From Streptomyces sp. A1136 (GTDB lineage Bacteria; Actinomycetota; Actinomycetes; Streptomycetales; Streptomycetaceae): a stretch of 64,000 nucleotides of DNA. Positions 7,849 through 16,593 of this stretch are shown one piece after another (position 1 is the first letter of the stretch; each line of letters begins with the position of its first letter). Position numbers and translations under genes: made by a program. The DNA lies in the NCBI RefSeq assembly GCF_004795055.1, contig NZ_SSBJ01000019.1:1-64000 (forward strand). Reading direction: 5' to 3'. The notes below the pieces were generated by a model. It was not told the origin of the DNA. It saw only the letters and a list, made by a program, of their open reading frames with translations, and searched no databases.

Positions 7849-8697
7849 TCAGTCGTGCACGCGGGCGGTGCCGATCCGGCTGACCATGGCGGGGTCGCGG
7901 TGGTCGAAGAAGAGCGAGCTTCCGGTGTCCATGGCGGCGATGCGCGCCATCTCCCCGTCGGTCAGGGCGAAGTCGAACACGTCGAGGTTCTCGGCCATCC
8001 GGTCGGCGCGGACGGACTTCGGGATCACGACGACTTCCCGCTGGACGAGCCAGCGCAGCACCACCTGCGGCACGGACTTGCCGTGGCCCTCGGCGATCTC
8101 ACCGAGGACGGGATCGGAGAAGAGGTTGTTGCGGCCCTCCGCGAAGGGACCCCACGACTCGATCCGCACTCCGCGCTCGCGCATGAGTTCCTGGTCGGCC
8201 GTGCGCTGGAAGAAGGGGTGGGTCTCCACCTGGTTCACCGCCGGGGTGACCTCGTTGTGCTCGATCAGGTCGACGAGCCGGTCCGCGTGGAAGTTGGAGA
8301 CCCCGATCGCCTTGACCCGGCCCTCGTGGTAGAGCCGCTGCATGGCGCGCCAGGAGCCGTACACGTCGCCGAAGGGCTGGTGGATCAGGTACAGGTCGAG
8401 GTGGTCGAGGCCGAGCTTGCGCAGCGAGGTGTCGAAGGCGCGGCGCGCGTTCTCCTCGCCGGCGTCCTGGACCCAGAGCTTGGTGGTGACGAACAGCTCT
8501 TCGCGGGGGACGCCACTGCTCGCGATGGCCCGGCCGACGGCCTCCTCGTTCTGGTACGCGGCCGCGGTGTCGAGGAGTCGGTAGCCGACGGCGAGTGCCT
8601 CGGTCACGGCTCGCTCGGTCTGCTCCGGCGGGATCTGGTAGACGCCGTAGCCGAGGATCGGCATCTCGACGCCGTTGTTCAGGGTGACGGTCCGCAT
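7849..8697 (-). CDS. Aldo/keto reductase
   Basis: A 282-residue NADPH-dependent reductase with a TIM-barrel fold. The catalytic tetrad is present: Asp43 and Tyr48 ([11 protein letters not shown]), Lys73 (VTTKLW) and His106 (LYLIHQP). The cofactor-binding IPKSV-x-x-DRMAENL and GVSNF segments are in place. Length and the opening [16 protein letters not shown] place it with the 2,5-diketo-D-gluconate reductase-like group of the AKR superfamily. Members reduce many small carbonyls, so the substrate cannot be named. It appears monocistronic. GGAAGG precedes the ATG. Confidence 0.93.
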   Translation of the reverse strand: MRTVTLNNGVEMPILGYGVYQIPPEQTERAVTEALAVGYRLLDTAAAYQNEEAVGRAIASSGVPREELFVTTKLWVQDAGEENARRAFDTSLRKLGLDHLDLYLIHQPFGDVYGSWRAMQRLYHEGRVKAIGVSNFHADRLVDLIEHNEVTPAVNQVETHPFFQRTADQELMRERGVRIESWGPFAEGRNNLFSDPVLGEIAEGHGKSVPQVVLRWLVQREVVVIPKSVRADRMAENLDVFDFALTDGEMARIAAMDTGSSLFFDHRDPAMVSRIGTARVHD

Positions 8698-8781
8698 GGG
8701 TCTTCCTTCCTCGGGGCCCGTTCCGGTCGAACGCCCTCATGGCGAAGCGGGCGCCGGACGGCGCCCACTGTGCCACCGCGT

Positions 8782-8813
8782 CCGGGTCGCACGCCGCTCG
8801 GCGTGCGACCCGG
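8782..8813 (-). terminator. Strong hairpin downstream of the M1 peptidase gene
   Basis: A 15-bp perfect inverted repeat (half CCGGGTCGCACGCCG) with a 2-base loop lies 22 bases beyond the stop of the minus-strand peptidase gene. There is no U tract. It also separates that gene from the reductase gene downstream on the same strand. Confidence 0.75.
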
Positions 8814-8835
8814 CGTGGCGGAAGGTTCCGCGCGG

Positions 8836-10695
8836 TCAGCCTTCGATGCGGTGCTGGGTCCAGAAGGAGGTCAGGTCCGTGGTCGTGGCGGCCTGGGCGG
8901 CCGCCTTGAACTCGGCGGTGGTGGAGACGCCGTACCAGTGCGAGGTGGCGTAGTCCTTGAGCAGCTTGGCCATGACGCTGTCACCGAGGACGCGCCGCAG
9001 GTCGTGCAGGGCGCACTTGCCGTAGCCGTAGACGACGGTGGAGTACCGGGACGAGTGGGCGTCCCAGTAGGCCATCGGATTGGTGATCTTCTCCGCGGTC
9101 GACGCCCAGGAGACGCCGCTCCAGCAGTTGCTGCCCGTCTTGTTGAGCGCCAGGTCGGTGGCGTAGTCGGTGAAGGCCTCGTCGAGCCAGGGGCTCGTGT
9201 ACTCGTCGTCGCCGACGATGCCGTAGAACCACTGGTGGCCGATCTCGTGGGTGAGCGCCGTGGTGCTGACCAGGTCGAGGACGAAGCCGGGGTATTCCAT
9301 GCCGCCGAACCAGTAGTTGTTGTCGATCACCGCGTCCAGTTCGCCGTACGGGTAGGCGCCGAACCTGGCGCCGTGGGTGTCCACCGCGGACTTGGCGGTG
9401 GTGAGCATCGACTGCGCGTCGGCGGAGCTGATGCCCGAGACGGAATAGATGTTGATCGGGGTGCCGCCGGGCGAGGTGCCGGAGATCTTGGCGAAGGGGC
9501 CGGCCGCCCAGGCGAAGTCGCGGACCTTGGAGGCGGTGGCGGTGGTGACCGTACGGCCGCCGGAGCCGGCGCTGTCCACCGAGGTGCCGGTGGCCGGGAC
9601 CAGGAGGGCCGTGGGGTGGTCGAGCGTCACGCGGAAGTCGGAGGCCAGGGAGTAGAACGACTCGCCGTTGTTGGTGTAGGGGTCCAGGTGCCAGCCGGCC
9701 GCGTCCTTGACCGCGAGCACGGGAAGGGCGTTTCCGATGAAGTTGAACGCCCCGTCATGGCCGAAGCGGTCGGCGCCGCTGGGCACGGTGATGGCCAGGT
9801 CGAAGCCGATCGTGGCGCTCTGGCCCTGCGCGAGCGGTGTGGGGAGGGTGATCTGCAGGGCCGTGCAGCCGACCGAGAGCGCGCCGGCGGTGCCCCCGGT
9901 GACGTTGGTCACCGAGATGGGCATGGCTGAGCAGGTGCCGTGGTAGTTGTCCCACAGCCTCAGGTACACCTCGTTCAGCGCCGTGGCCGAGGCGTTGGTG
10001 AAGGTCGCGCTCTCGTGGCCGTTCCATACGGCACCGCTCGTGTCGCTGCTGAGGCTGACGGTGTACGAGGGTGCGGCCGGTGTACGGGTGGGGTCGCCGG
10101 GTGGGGTGGTGCCGCCGGAGGTGTCGAGGGCGACGTCGTCGATGACGAAGCTCGTCTGGAGGCTGGAGTCCTCGGTGCCGGTGAAGGCGAGGCTCACCGT
10201 CTGTCCGGCGAACGCCGACACGTCGAAGGACTTCTGGACGTACCCGGTGTTCTTGTCGAGGTTCGAGTAGGTCGCGAGCGTCGTACTGCCGATCTTCGCC
10301 GTCAACTTGTCGTACTTGGTGGATGTGGTCGTCTCGGCGGTGTCGATGTGCAGCCAGAAGGTGAGCGTGGCCGAGCTGCATCCGGCCGGTACGGTGACGC
10401 TCTGGGAAAGCGTGTCGGTGTGCGTGCCGCCGACGCCGTTCAGCCAGGCGAAGGTCGTGCCCGCGTGGGCGCTTTGGCCCGCGCGACTGGTGATCACACT
10501 GGTGGACGACTGGCTCCAGGGCGACGTGTCGCTTTCGAAGCCGCCGTTGGCGACGACCTGGGCCGGGGTACAGGCCGCGGCGCGGTGGGCCGCGGACGGC
10601 TGTGCCGCTGCCGGGGTGGTGCCGAGCGAGGCTGCGGCCAGCGCGGCGACCGTGAGCACGGTCGTGGCGAAGGCCTTGTGGGGGGTCGATCTCAC
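8836..10695 (-). CDS. Secreted M1-family zinc metallopeptidase with N-terminal beta domain
   Basis: A 619-residue exported protein. Residues 1-33 are a signal peptide ending near PAAAQ. Residues about 45-205 resemble a carbohydrate-binding beta-sandwich (NGGFESDTSPWSQSS, FVIDDVALD), with a Thr/Pro linker next. The rest is an M1 aminopeptidase: the GGMEYPG exopeptidase motif, then HEIGH (483-487) and Glu506, exactly the HExxH-18-E zinc spacing. The M1 domain lacks the large C-terminal helical domain of PepN-type enzymes. GTG at 10695 is the likely start because AAAGGAG lies upstream and the signal peptide follows at once. It is probably an extracellular peptidase that feeds on proteins; the accessory domain may tether it to a polymer or to the wall. 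Confidence 0.92.
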   Translation of the reverse strand: MRSTPHKAFATTVLTVAALAAASLGTTPAAAQPSAAHRAAACTPAQVVANGGFESDTSPWSQSSTSVITSRAGQSAHAGTTFAWLNGVGGTHTDTLSQSVTVPAGCSSATLTFWLHIDTAETTTSTKYDKLTAKIGSTTLATYSNLDKNTGYVQKSFDVSAFAGQTVSLAFTGTEDSSLQTSFVIDDVALDTSGGTTPPGDPTRTPAAPSYTVSLSSDTSGAVWNGHESATFTNASATALNEVYLRLWDNYHGTCSAMPISVTNVTGGTAGALSVGCTALQITLPTPLAQGQSATIGFDLAITVPSGADRFGHDGAFNFIGNALPVLAVKDAAGWHLDPYTNNGESFYSLASDFRVTLDHPTALLVPATGTSVDSAGSGGRTVTTATASKVRDFAWAAGPFAKISGTSPGGTPINIYSVSGISSADAQSMLTTAKSAVDTHGARFGAYPYGELDAVIDNNYWFGGMEYPGFVLDLVSTTALTHEIGHQWFYGIVGDDEYTSPWLDEAFTDYATDLALNKTGSNCWSGVSWASTAEKITNPMAYWDAHSSRYSTVVYGYGKCALHDLRRVLGDSVMAKLLKDYATSHWYGVSTTAEFKAAAQAATTTDLTSFWTQHRIEG

Positions 10696-11068
10696 GCGGA
10701 ACTCCTTTGCGGCGGCCGGGATTCCGGCCTGCTCGGTGACAGCTCGTCCGGCTGGGTGTGCCGGACGGCGGCCGCGGGCTGCGCGCATCGCTTGCGCGAT
10801 CGCTGGGGTGAGATTCCTTGCGCGTCCCCCTGGGGTCAGGGCGACGACAGGCGGAAGCCTGGCAGATTTGTCGGGAGCATGCCATCAGGCGCGAGTAAAA
10901 CCGTCCCCGCCCCCGAACCGGCCCCCTCACCCCCGACTCCCCCTGGCGGACCCACCGGGCTCTCGGGCACCATCTCCTTGCCGCTCGCCGGGCCTACGAA
11001 GGAGACGGTCCGGCTCCACCTGCACCGCCAACCCACCGTGCACGGCCACCCGCAGGAGGCACACGCCG
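10696..11068. other. Intergenic region between divergent secreted peptidase genes
   Basis: These 373 bases separate the M1 peptidase (minus) from the M15-like protein (plus). I see no coding signal; both promoters should be here. A short dyad CAGGC-GGAA-GCCTG lies near 10850, within the more AT-rich part. No conserved promoter or operator is obvious. Confidence 0.4.
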
Positions 11069-11578
11069 ATGAAGCTCCGCCCGATCCTCGCCGCCCTCAC
11101 CCTCACCCTCGCCACCCTGGCCGCGCCCGGTGTCGGGGTGCTGACCGGGGCCACCGAGGCCTACGCGGCCACCAGGATCAGCCACGCCACGGCCACCTCG
11201 ATGTTCCGCGCCTCCGGGATCACCTGGTCCTCCTCGGGCGGCTGCTCGGACCGCAACAACCCGACATGCACGTCCTTCGAGCAGCTCAACCTGGCCACCG
11301 CCCAAGGGGCCCAGACGCTCAAGAGCGCCAGCGGCTGCGCGCTCGACATCACCGGCGGCACCGAGACCGGCCACGCCGCCGGGACGTACTCACACTGGAA
11401 CGGCTACAAGCTCGACTTCGCCAAGTACACGTGCCTGGGCACCTACATCAAGAACACGTTCGCCTACATCGGTCCGCGCGGCGACGGGGCGCTCCAGTGG
11501 AAATCCGGTTCCGGCAACGTCTACGCGGACGAGGGCAGCCACTGGGACGTCACCTACTACAACTGCGGCGGCTGTTGA
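11069..11578 (+). CDS. Secreted M15-like peptidase
   Basis: A 169-residue exported protein with a signal peptide (1-33, ending EAYA). The mature part has the arrangement of zinc D-Ala-D-Ala/L-Ala-D-Glu peptidases of family M15: a GHAAGTYSHWNGYKLD segment giving His-x6-Asp, and a late DEGSHWDVTYY segment giving Glu-x2-His. Four cysteines (two near the N-terminus, YNCGGC at the end) may form disulfides. GGAGG lies eleven bases before the ATG. The likely role is peptidoglycan cleavage outside the cell, during remodelling or against other bacteria. Assignment rests on the motif spacing only; overall similarity to well-known M15 enzymes looks low. Confidence 0.68.
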   Translation: MKLRPILAALTLTLATLAAPGVGVLTGATEAYAATRISHATATSMFRASGITWSSSGGCSDRNNPTCTSFEQLNLATAQGAQTLKSASGCALDITGGTETGHAAGTYSHWNGYKLDFAKYTCLGTYIKNTFAYIGPRGDGALQWKSGSGNVYADEGSHWDVTYYNCGGC

Positions 11579-11604
11579 CCGGCAGGCGCGCGTCGGCACG
11601 ACGA

Positions 11605-11637
11605 GGTCCCCGGGAGCGGCTCGCGCTCCCGGGGACC
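11605..11637. terminator. Hairpin between convergent genes
   Basis: GGTCCCCGGGAGC / GCTCCCGGGGACC gives a 13-bp perfect stem and 7-base loop between the M15-like gene (stop 11578) and the facing small gene (stop 11657). It is a likely two-way terminator. Confidence 0.75.
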
Positions 11638-11656
11638 CTGGGTCCGCAGCGGTGGT

Positions 11657-11818
11657 TCAGTCCTCGCCGAGGATGATGTGCTCCTCGGTGGTGCCCGTTT
11701 CCCGGATCGGCTCGGAACTCCCGCGGACGCTCTCCGCCGCCTGGCGGCGCGGTCTCACACGCTCCTCGGGCTGATCGGTCGCCCGAGTGGAGTCGTTCCG
11801 GATCGTGTTGCGCACCAT
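11657..11818 (-). CDS. Small hydrophilic protein (53 residues), unknown
   Basis: A 53-residue protein rich in Arg, Glu, Thr and Ser and lacking hydrophobic segments except the final HIILGED. AAGGAGGAG, an almost perfect ribosome site, sits seven bases before the ATG, the main reason to call it. A much longer frame continues upstream but with Arg/Pro shadow composition. It has no signal peptide, no cysteines, and no biosynthetic neighbours that would mark it as a peptide precursor. It is isolated by about 200 bases from RNase H and by a terminator from the M15-like gene. The function is unknown. Confidence 0.6.
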   Translation of the reverse strand: MVRNTIRNDSTRATDQPEERVRPRRQAAESVRGSSEPIRETGTTEEHIILGED

Positions 11819-12020
11819 GTTCAGCTCCTCCTTCGGCCGTGGTGGGCGAGACGTGCCCCACCGGACCCTCCGCGCGTCTCGAACGTGACGTCCGCTGCGC
11901 GACGCAGCAGCACGCACCCCACACTGTGACCGCCCCCACCGCCGCGCGCGCCCGCTGGACGCCGATCGGGTGAACGGCCCCGAGTGCCCCTCCCCCGCCG
12001 ACGCCCGCCCGGCCGGTGTC

Positions 12021-12731
12021 CTACGCGGTGGGGGCGCAGTCGGGGTGGCCCCAGCCGGAGCCGTGCTTGGCGATCTTGGCTCCGGCCGCGTAGGCCGTTC
12101 CACAGGGACAGGTGCCCTTGAACTTCGCCGTGATGGTGCGCACGCCGCGGCCCCCCGCGCCCGCGCCGGCCGCACGCTCCGCGGCGGCGGCCGGCTTGCG
12201 ACGGGCCGGGGACGTGCGCGCGGGGGACGTGCGGACCGGGGCCGGTACGGGGATGGCGTGGTCGCCCAGCGCGGTGCCCGCGGGCTGCTGCGTGGTCGCG
12301 GCGTCACTGGCCGCCTGGTCGGCGATCGCGTTCAGGTGGTCGCCGTCCTCGCGGTGGGCGGGGACGTAGCGGAACTCGACGTCCCGCTCGGCGAGCAGCG
12401 CGTCGATGCGTTCGACGAGTTCCCGGTTGGCCACCGGCTTGCCGGCCGCGGTCTTCCAGCCGTTGCGCTTCCACCCCGGCAGCCACTGCGTCACCGCCTT
12501 CATGGCGTACTGGGAGTCCATCCGCACCTCGACGGCCGTGCCCGGGGCGACGGCCTCCAGCAGCTTCTCCAGTGCCGTGAGCTCCCCCACGTTGTTCGTG
12601 GCCCGACCGAGCGCGCCGGCTTCCCAGCGCTCGGGACGACCTTGCGCGTCGCCGATGACCCAGGCCCATCCGGCGGGCCCGGGATTCCCCTTCGCCGCCC
12701 CGTCGCAGGCGGCAATGATGCGTTCAGACAT
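12021..12731 (-). CDS. Ribonuclease HI with C-terminal zinc-ribbon-like extension
   Basis: A 236-residue protein. Residues 1-150 are RNase HI: Asp10 (AACDGAAKGN), Glu50 (NNVGELTAL), Asp72 (VRMDSQYAM) and Asp138 (NAIADQAA) give the DEDD catalytic set that cleaves RNA in RNA-DNA hybrids, with PAHREDGDHLN before the last Asp. A disordered Ala/Pro/Arg linker (about 155-200) follows, then a small domain with CPCG and a late HPDC, a plausible zinc ribbon. Common RNase HI stops at about 155 residues, so the tail is an addition. ATG 12731 directly precedes the fold; a longer frame to 12770 is unlikely. Confidence 0.9.
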   Translation of the reverse strand: MSERIIAACDGAAKGNPGPAGWAWVIGDAQGRPERWEAGALGRATNNVGELTALEKLLEAVAPGTAVEVRMDSQYAMKAVTQWLPGWKRNGWKTAAGKPVANRELVERIDALLAERDVEFRYVPAHREDGDHLNAIADQAASDAATTQQPAGTALGDHAIPVPAPVRTSPARTSPARRKPAAAAERAAGAGAGGRGVRTITAKFKGTCPCGTAYAAGAKIAKHGSGWGHPDCAPTA

Positions 12732-12919
12732 CCCCCGATCATGCCCCACCCGGCTCCCCCGACGGACCATCGCACCCGAGAGGGGCCCCTCCGGCGGGGC
12801 GTGAGACCGGGCACATTTTCATCCCCTTTGGTCCTATTTGGCTGAGGATGGTCCGTGGCCTTCCGCCTCGTTCAGCGCGGGCGCCGGGCCTTACCGCGAC
12901 ATCCGCTACCGGGAGTGAC

Positions 12920-13891
12920 ATGCGATCCACAAACCGTCGGACCGACACCAGGCGAGCGGCCCTGACCTCGGCCGTCACGGCCGCGGCACTGGGCCTGGGC
13001 GTGCTCGCCGCGGGCACGGCGGCGGCCGCCGGGGACCAGCCCGGCGGAGCCCCGACGCCGCGGACCGCAGCCGCCCCGGCAGCCCCGGCAGCCCCGGCAG
13101 CCCCGGCCGAGCAGCAGATGTCCACGTTCACGGTCGCGTTCCCCTCCGCTCCCTACCGCACCCACAACATCGCGCGAGCCGTGGAGCTGATCAACGGCTC
13201 CGTGGTCCGCCCCGGCACGATCTGGAGCTTCAACAAGACGGTCGGGGAGCGCACGCCGGAGAACGGCTTCGTCGACGGAATCATGATCAACGACGGTCGG
13301 TACGTGAAGGCTCCCGGCGGCGGCATCTCGGCCGTGGCGACGACGATGTACAACGCCATGTTCTTCGCCGGCCTCGAGCCCGTGGAGCACGGCGCCCACT
13401 CCTTCTACATCGAGCGCTATCCCGAGGGCCGCGAGGCCACGGTCGCCTGGGGCACCCTCGACCTCCGGTGGAAGAACGACTCGGGCCACCCCGTCCGCAT
13501 CCGCGCCGCCTCCTCCGACACATCGGTGACCATCACCCTCCTCGGCACGAAGAAGTACGACGCGATACGCGCCACCAAGAGCGCCCGGACCCACATCACC
13601 CCGCCTGCCAAGCGCACGGCCACCGGTGACACCTGCGAGGAGCAGACCCCGCTGGAGGGGTTCGACGTCTCCGTCGACCGGATCTTCGTCAAGGGCGGCC
13701 GGGAGCTGGGGCGCGAGACGTTCCGCACCCACTACACCCCGCGCGACGAGGTCACCTGCCTCCCGGACCCCTCACCGACCCCGACCCCGTCGGCCTCGCC
13801 GTCGACTGCCCCGTCCGTGTCGGCCACGCCCGCCGCGCAGGCCGCCCCGGCGGCCGGCGAGTCCGTATCACCGGCGCCGGGCCACAGCTGA
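12920..13891 (+). CDS. Secreted VanW family protein
   Basis: A 323-residue exported protein. A twin-Arg-rich signal region (RRTDTRRAALTSAVTAAALG) ends near residue 37, and an Ala/Pro repeat linker (PAAPAAPAAPAAPAE) follows. Residues about 75-265 carry the VanW signature: FPSAPYRTHNIARAVELING, SFNKTVGERTPENGF, GGGISAVATTMYNAMFFAGL, and IERYPEGREATV. The tail is Pro/Ser/Thr-rich, as in wall-spanning proteins. VanW occurs in some glycopeptide-resistance clusters, but the name does not prove such a role; no vanHAX-type genes are here. GGGAG precedes the ATG at 12920. It is probably an envelope protein of unknown activity. Confidence 0.87.
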   Translation: MRSTNRRTDTRRAALTSAVTAAALGLGVLAAGTAAAAGDQPGGAPTPRTAAAPAAPAAPAAPAEQQMSTFTVAFPSAPYRTHNIARAVELINGSVVRPGTIWSFNKTVGERTPENGFVDGIMINDGRYVKAPGGGISAVATTMYNAMFFAGLEPVEHGAHSFYIERYPEGREATVAWGTLDLRWKNDSGHPVRIRAASSDTSVTITLLGTKKYDAIRATKSARTHITPPAKRTATGDTCEEQTPLEGFDVSVDRIFVKGGRELGRETFRTHYTPRDEVTCLPDPSPTPTPSASPSTAPSVSATPAAQAAPAAGESVSPAPGHS

Positions 13892-13980
13892 CGGCACGGG
13901 CGGACGGCACCGTCCTGCGCCCGCCCGCCTCCCGGTAAGGTGACCACGCGAATCGCGTACCGACGGGGGACGACAAGACA

Positions 13981-15759
13981 ATGAGCGAGCCCGCAACCGG
14001 CCCGGTGTTCCGGCCACTTGGCCCCGAAGATCCCGCCACGGTCGCCGGTTACCGCCTCGCGGCCCGGCTCGGGGCCGGAGGCATGGGCAAGGTGTACCTG
14101 TCGCACACGCCCGGCGGGCGGCCCGTGGCGATCAAGGTGATCCGACCCGAGTTCGCCGAAGACCCCGAGTTCCGCAGGCGGTTCCGGCAGGAGGTCCACT
14201 CCGCCCAGCGCGTCCAGGGGCTCTACACCGCCCCCGTCATCGACAGCGACACCGACGGCCCGACGCCCTGGTTGGCCACCGCCTACGTGCCGGGCCCCAC
14301 GCTCGCCGCGGCCGTCGCCGAGAACGGGGCCCTGCCCCCGCGAACCGTGCTCATGCTGGTCGCGGGCATCGCGGAGGCCCTCCAGGTCATCCACGGCGCG
14401 GGCATCGTGCACCGGGACCTCAAACCCTCGAACGTACTGCTCGCTTCGGACGGCCCCAGGGTCATCGACTTCGGCATCGCGCGGGCCGCCGACACCACCT
14501 CCCTCACCGCGAGCGGCGTCTCCGTCGGCACTCCGTCGTTCATGTCCCCCGAACAGGCCGCCGGTCGGGATGTCGGCACGGCGACCGACGTCTTCGCGCT
14601 CGGGTTGATCGCCGCCTTCGCGGCACTCGGCACCTCCGTCTACGGCGACGGGCCCTCCCACGCGGTCCTCTACCGGATCGTCCACGAGGAGCCGGAACTC
14701 ACGGGACTCTCGGAAGAGTTGCGCCCGCTCGTCACGCGCTGCCTGGCCAAGGACCCCGCGCAGCGGGCCTCGTTGACGGACATCCTGGGCCTGTGCCGCA
14801 GCGCCGCCGACCAGACCCAGCTGCGCCGCCCAGAGGACTGGCTGCCGCAGAGCGTCGCGGCGGGGCTGGCGCAGCGGCCCGCGGTCCCCGGGCCGGTCGC
14901 GGAGCGCGCCGCCGGGACGCACCCGGTGACCGCTCCCGACCATCCGGTCGCGCCCCCCGCCTACCAGCCGACGGTCGCCGCCCACCCGCCCGCGCCGGCG
15001 GCGCCCCCCACGCAGCCCGCGTACCGGCCCACTCCGGGTCCGGGGCCGGTGACGGGCCCGGCGACCGCGGCACCCGCCGGTCCCTACGGAGGGCCTTACG
15101 GCGGTCCCTACGGGTACCCGCAGCCCCATCCGCAGCCGCAGCCGCACCCGCAGCTCCACCAGCAGCCGACCGGGGCCTCCGCCGGTCGCCGTGCGGGCAT
15201 CATCGTCGCCTCCGTCTTCGGGGCGCTGCTCCTGTTGGCCGGCTGCGGTGCCATCGTGAACATGCTGGGCGACGGCGGCAAGGGAGACACGGCCCGCGGG
15301 AGCGGCGGCAGCGCGGCGACCCCGGGCCCGTCGCGGTCCGGCGGGACGCAGCAGCCTCGGACCGACCCCAAACCGGCGGCGTACAAGGGCTTCCAGTTCC
15401 CCGCCGGCTACCACCTGGAGTTCGGGGACGACCCCTTGCAGCCCCGGGACTCCAATTACGACGACCTCTACTTTTCGTGCGGATCGTCGTCGAGAGACTG
15501 TGCGCTCGGCGCGTACGGGTCCAAGCTGGTCGTCCTCGACGGCAGCGAGCAGGGGTCGTTGGCCACGTGCCGGGCCGCGACCCGCTACACCGGCCGCGTC
15601 GACGTCGCGTCGCTGTCGAAGGGCTCCGAGCTCTGCGTGCGCACCAAGGCGGGCAACATCGCCCTGGTCGTGTACGGGGGCGCCTCCGCCCCGTCCGACC
15701 CCAGCCAGTACATCACCGTCGACGTCACCGTGTGGCGGGGGGCCGTTCGCGAGGACTGA
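13981..15759 (+). CDS. Membrane-anchored Ser/Thr protein kinase (PknB type)
   Basis: A 592-residue kinase. The domain covers about 22-280: glycine loop LGAGGMGKVY, Lys52 (VAIKVI), catalytic HRDLKPSN with Asp146, DFG Asp163, and activation segment SVGTPSFMSPEQ. A Pro-rich spacer with GPYGG and PHPQPQ repeats follows (about 310-395), then one transmembrane helix (about 404-426) and an extracellular domain of about 165 residues with four cysteines. The outer domain is not a PASTA repeat, so the ligand differs from that of PknB. It starts 89 bases after the VanW stop and is likely transcribed separately. The target is unknown. Confidence 0.93.
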   Translation: MSEPATGPVFRPLGPEDPATVAGYRLAARLGAGGMGKVYLSHTPGGRPVAIKVIRPEFAEDPEFRRRFRQEVHSAQRVQGLYTAPVIDSDTDGPTPWLATAYVPGPTLAAAVAENGALPPRTVLMLVAGIAEALQVIHGAGIVHRDLKPSNVLLASDGPRVIDFGIARAADTTSLTASGVSVGTPSFMSPEQAAGRDVGTATDVFALGLIAAFAALGTSVYGDGPSHAVLYRIVHEEPELTGLSEELRPLVTRCLAKDPAQRASLTDILGLCRSAADQTQLRRPEDWLPQSVAAGLAQRPAVPGPVAERAAGTHPVTAPDHPVAPPAYQPTVAAHPPAPAAPPTQPAYRPTPGPGPVTGPATAAPAGPYGGPYGGPYGYPQPHPQPQPHPQLHQQPTGASAGRRAGIIVASVFGALLLLAGCGAIVNMLGDGGKGDTARGSGGSAATPGPSRSGGTQQPRTDPKPAAYKGFQFPAGYHLEFGDDPLQPRDSNYDDLYFSCGSSSRDCALGAYGSKLVVLDGSEQGSLATCRAATRYTGRVDVASLSKGSELCVRTKAGNIALVVYGGASAPSDPSQYITVDVTVWRGAVRED

Positions 15760-15775
15760 CCGGCCCGCGACGGAC

Positions 15776-15795
15776 GGCGTACGGGGTGGTACGCC
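15776..15795. terminator. Small hairpin between convergent kinase and DUF4232 genes
   Basis: GGCGTAC / GTACGCC gives a 7-bp stem with a 6-base loop in the 44-base gap between the two stop codons. Confidence 0.45.
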
Positions 15796-15803
15796 CGCCG
15801 GGC

Positions 15804-16334
15804 TCAGGAGCCGGCCGGCCGGAAGGCCGTGACCCGGACCGTGTTGCCGCACAGGGCGAACCCGTCGGCGTCGGTGGAAGCCAGCTGTTCCTTGATCCCC
15901 GCGAAGCCGACCACCAGCGAGGGGGCGACGAAGGGGTCCGCGCCGGAGGCGCAGTACCCTTCCGCCTCCCCCAGGACCGGCGTGAACGTCAGGTGGGTCA
16001 CGGCCCGTCCGCCGACGGCCAGTCGCACCGGGCCGTCACCGCCCTGCCGCCGGACGTTCAGGGGCTTGTTCCGCTCGGGCGAGCCCTGGCCGGCGAGGGC
16101 CACGGTGGGGAAACCCCGCAGCGTGCAGGGTTTCGTGCCCTTGTTGGTCACGGTGACCGTGACCTGGCTCGAACCCGAGGCGCTCGCCGACAACTGATCG
16201 CCCTTGCAGGGGGGCGCCGGGGTCGCCGCCACCGCCGACCCGGCGCCGGCCACTGCCCCACCGGACAGCAGGGCGCCCAGCACCAGCGAGCAGCACGCGA
16301 TGGTCGTCACGCTCCTTCGTCCTGCACCTTGCAT
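15804..16334 (-). CDS. Secreted DUF4232 family protein
   Basis: A 176-residue exported protein with a signal peptide (about 1-37, ending AVAA). The mature region has the DUF4232 pattern: a starting PPCKGDQLSASASG, beta strands with VTVTNKGTKPCTLRGFPTVAL, and later GEAEGYCAS and a final GNTVRVTAF. Five cysteines are visible, probably paired outside the cell. GGGAGA precedes the ATG. Such proteins are common in Streptomyces and lack a known function; the fold resembles an immunoglobulin-like sandwich. It faces the membrane kinase gene. Confidence 0.85.
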   Translation of the reverse strand: MQGAGRRSVTTIACCSLVLGALLSGGAVAGAGSAVAATPAPPCKGDQLSASASGSSQVTVTVTNKGTKPCTLRGFPTVALAGQGSPERNKPLNVRRQGGDGPVRLAVGGRAVTHLTFTPVLGEAEGYCASGADPFVAPSLVVGFAGIKEQLASTDADGFALCGNTVRVTAFRPAGS

Positions 16335-16593
16335 GGCCGTTCTCCCATGGTGTGCCCCCCGGAACGCGCGCTCGCGCCTGTCTCCCTCCCCCGCCGTCTT
16401 GCGCCCCCGCTCTCATACCCCCGTGGCTTCCAGCGTGGCACGATCCCACGCCGCCCGCTCCTCGGCGGCGCGGGTCAGCGCGTGGCCCGCCTTTGACGAT
16501 GGCAGCGGCGACTCGGGGCGCGCCGGAGAGGGGTCGAGGAACGGGTGACCTCTGCCCTGGGGCCGGGGGCGTCAGCCGACCGCCGGCCGGTCG

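Noticed and set aside
11657-11818. Lanthipeptide or lasso-peptide precursor
   Set aside because: No cyclase, protease or dehydratase genes are near, and the C-terminus lacks Cys or a typical core.
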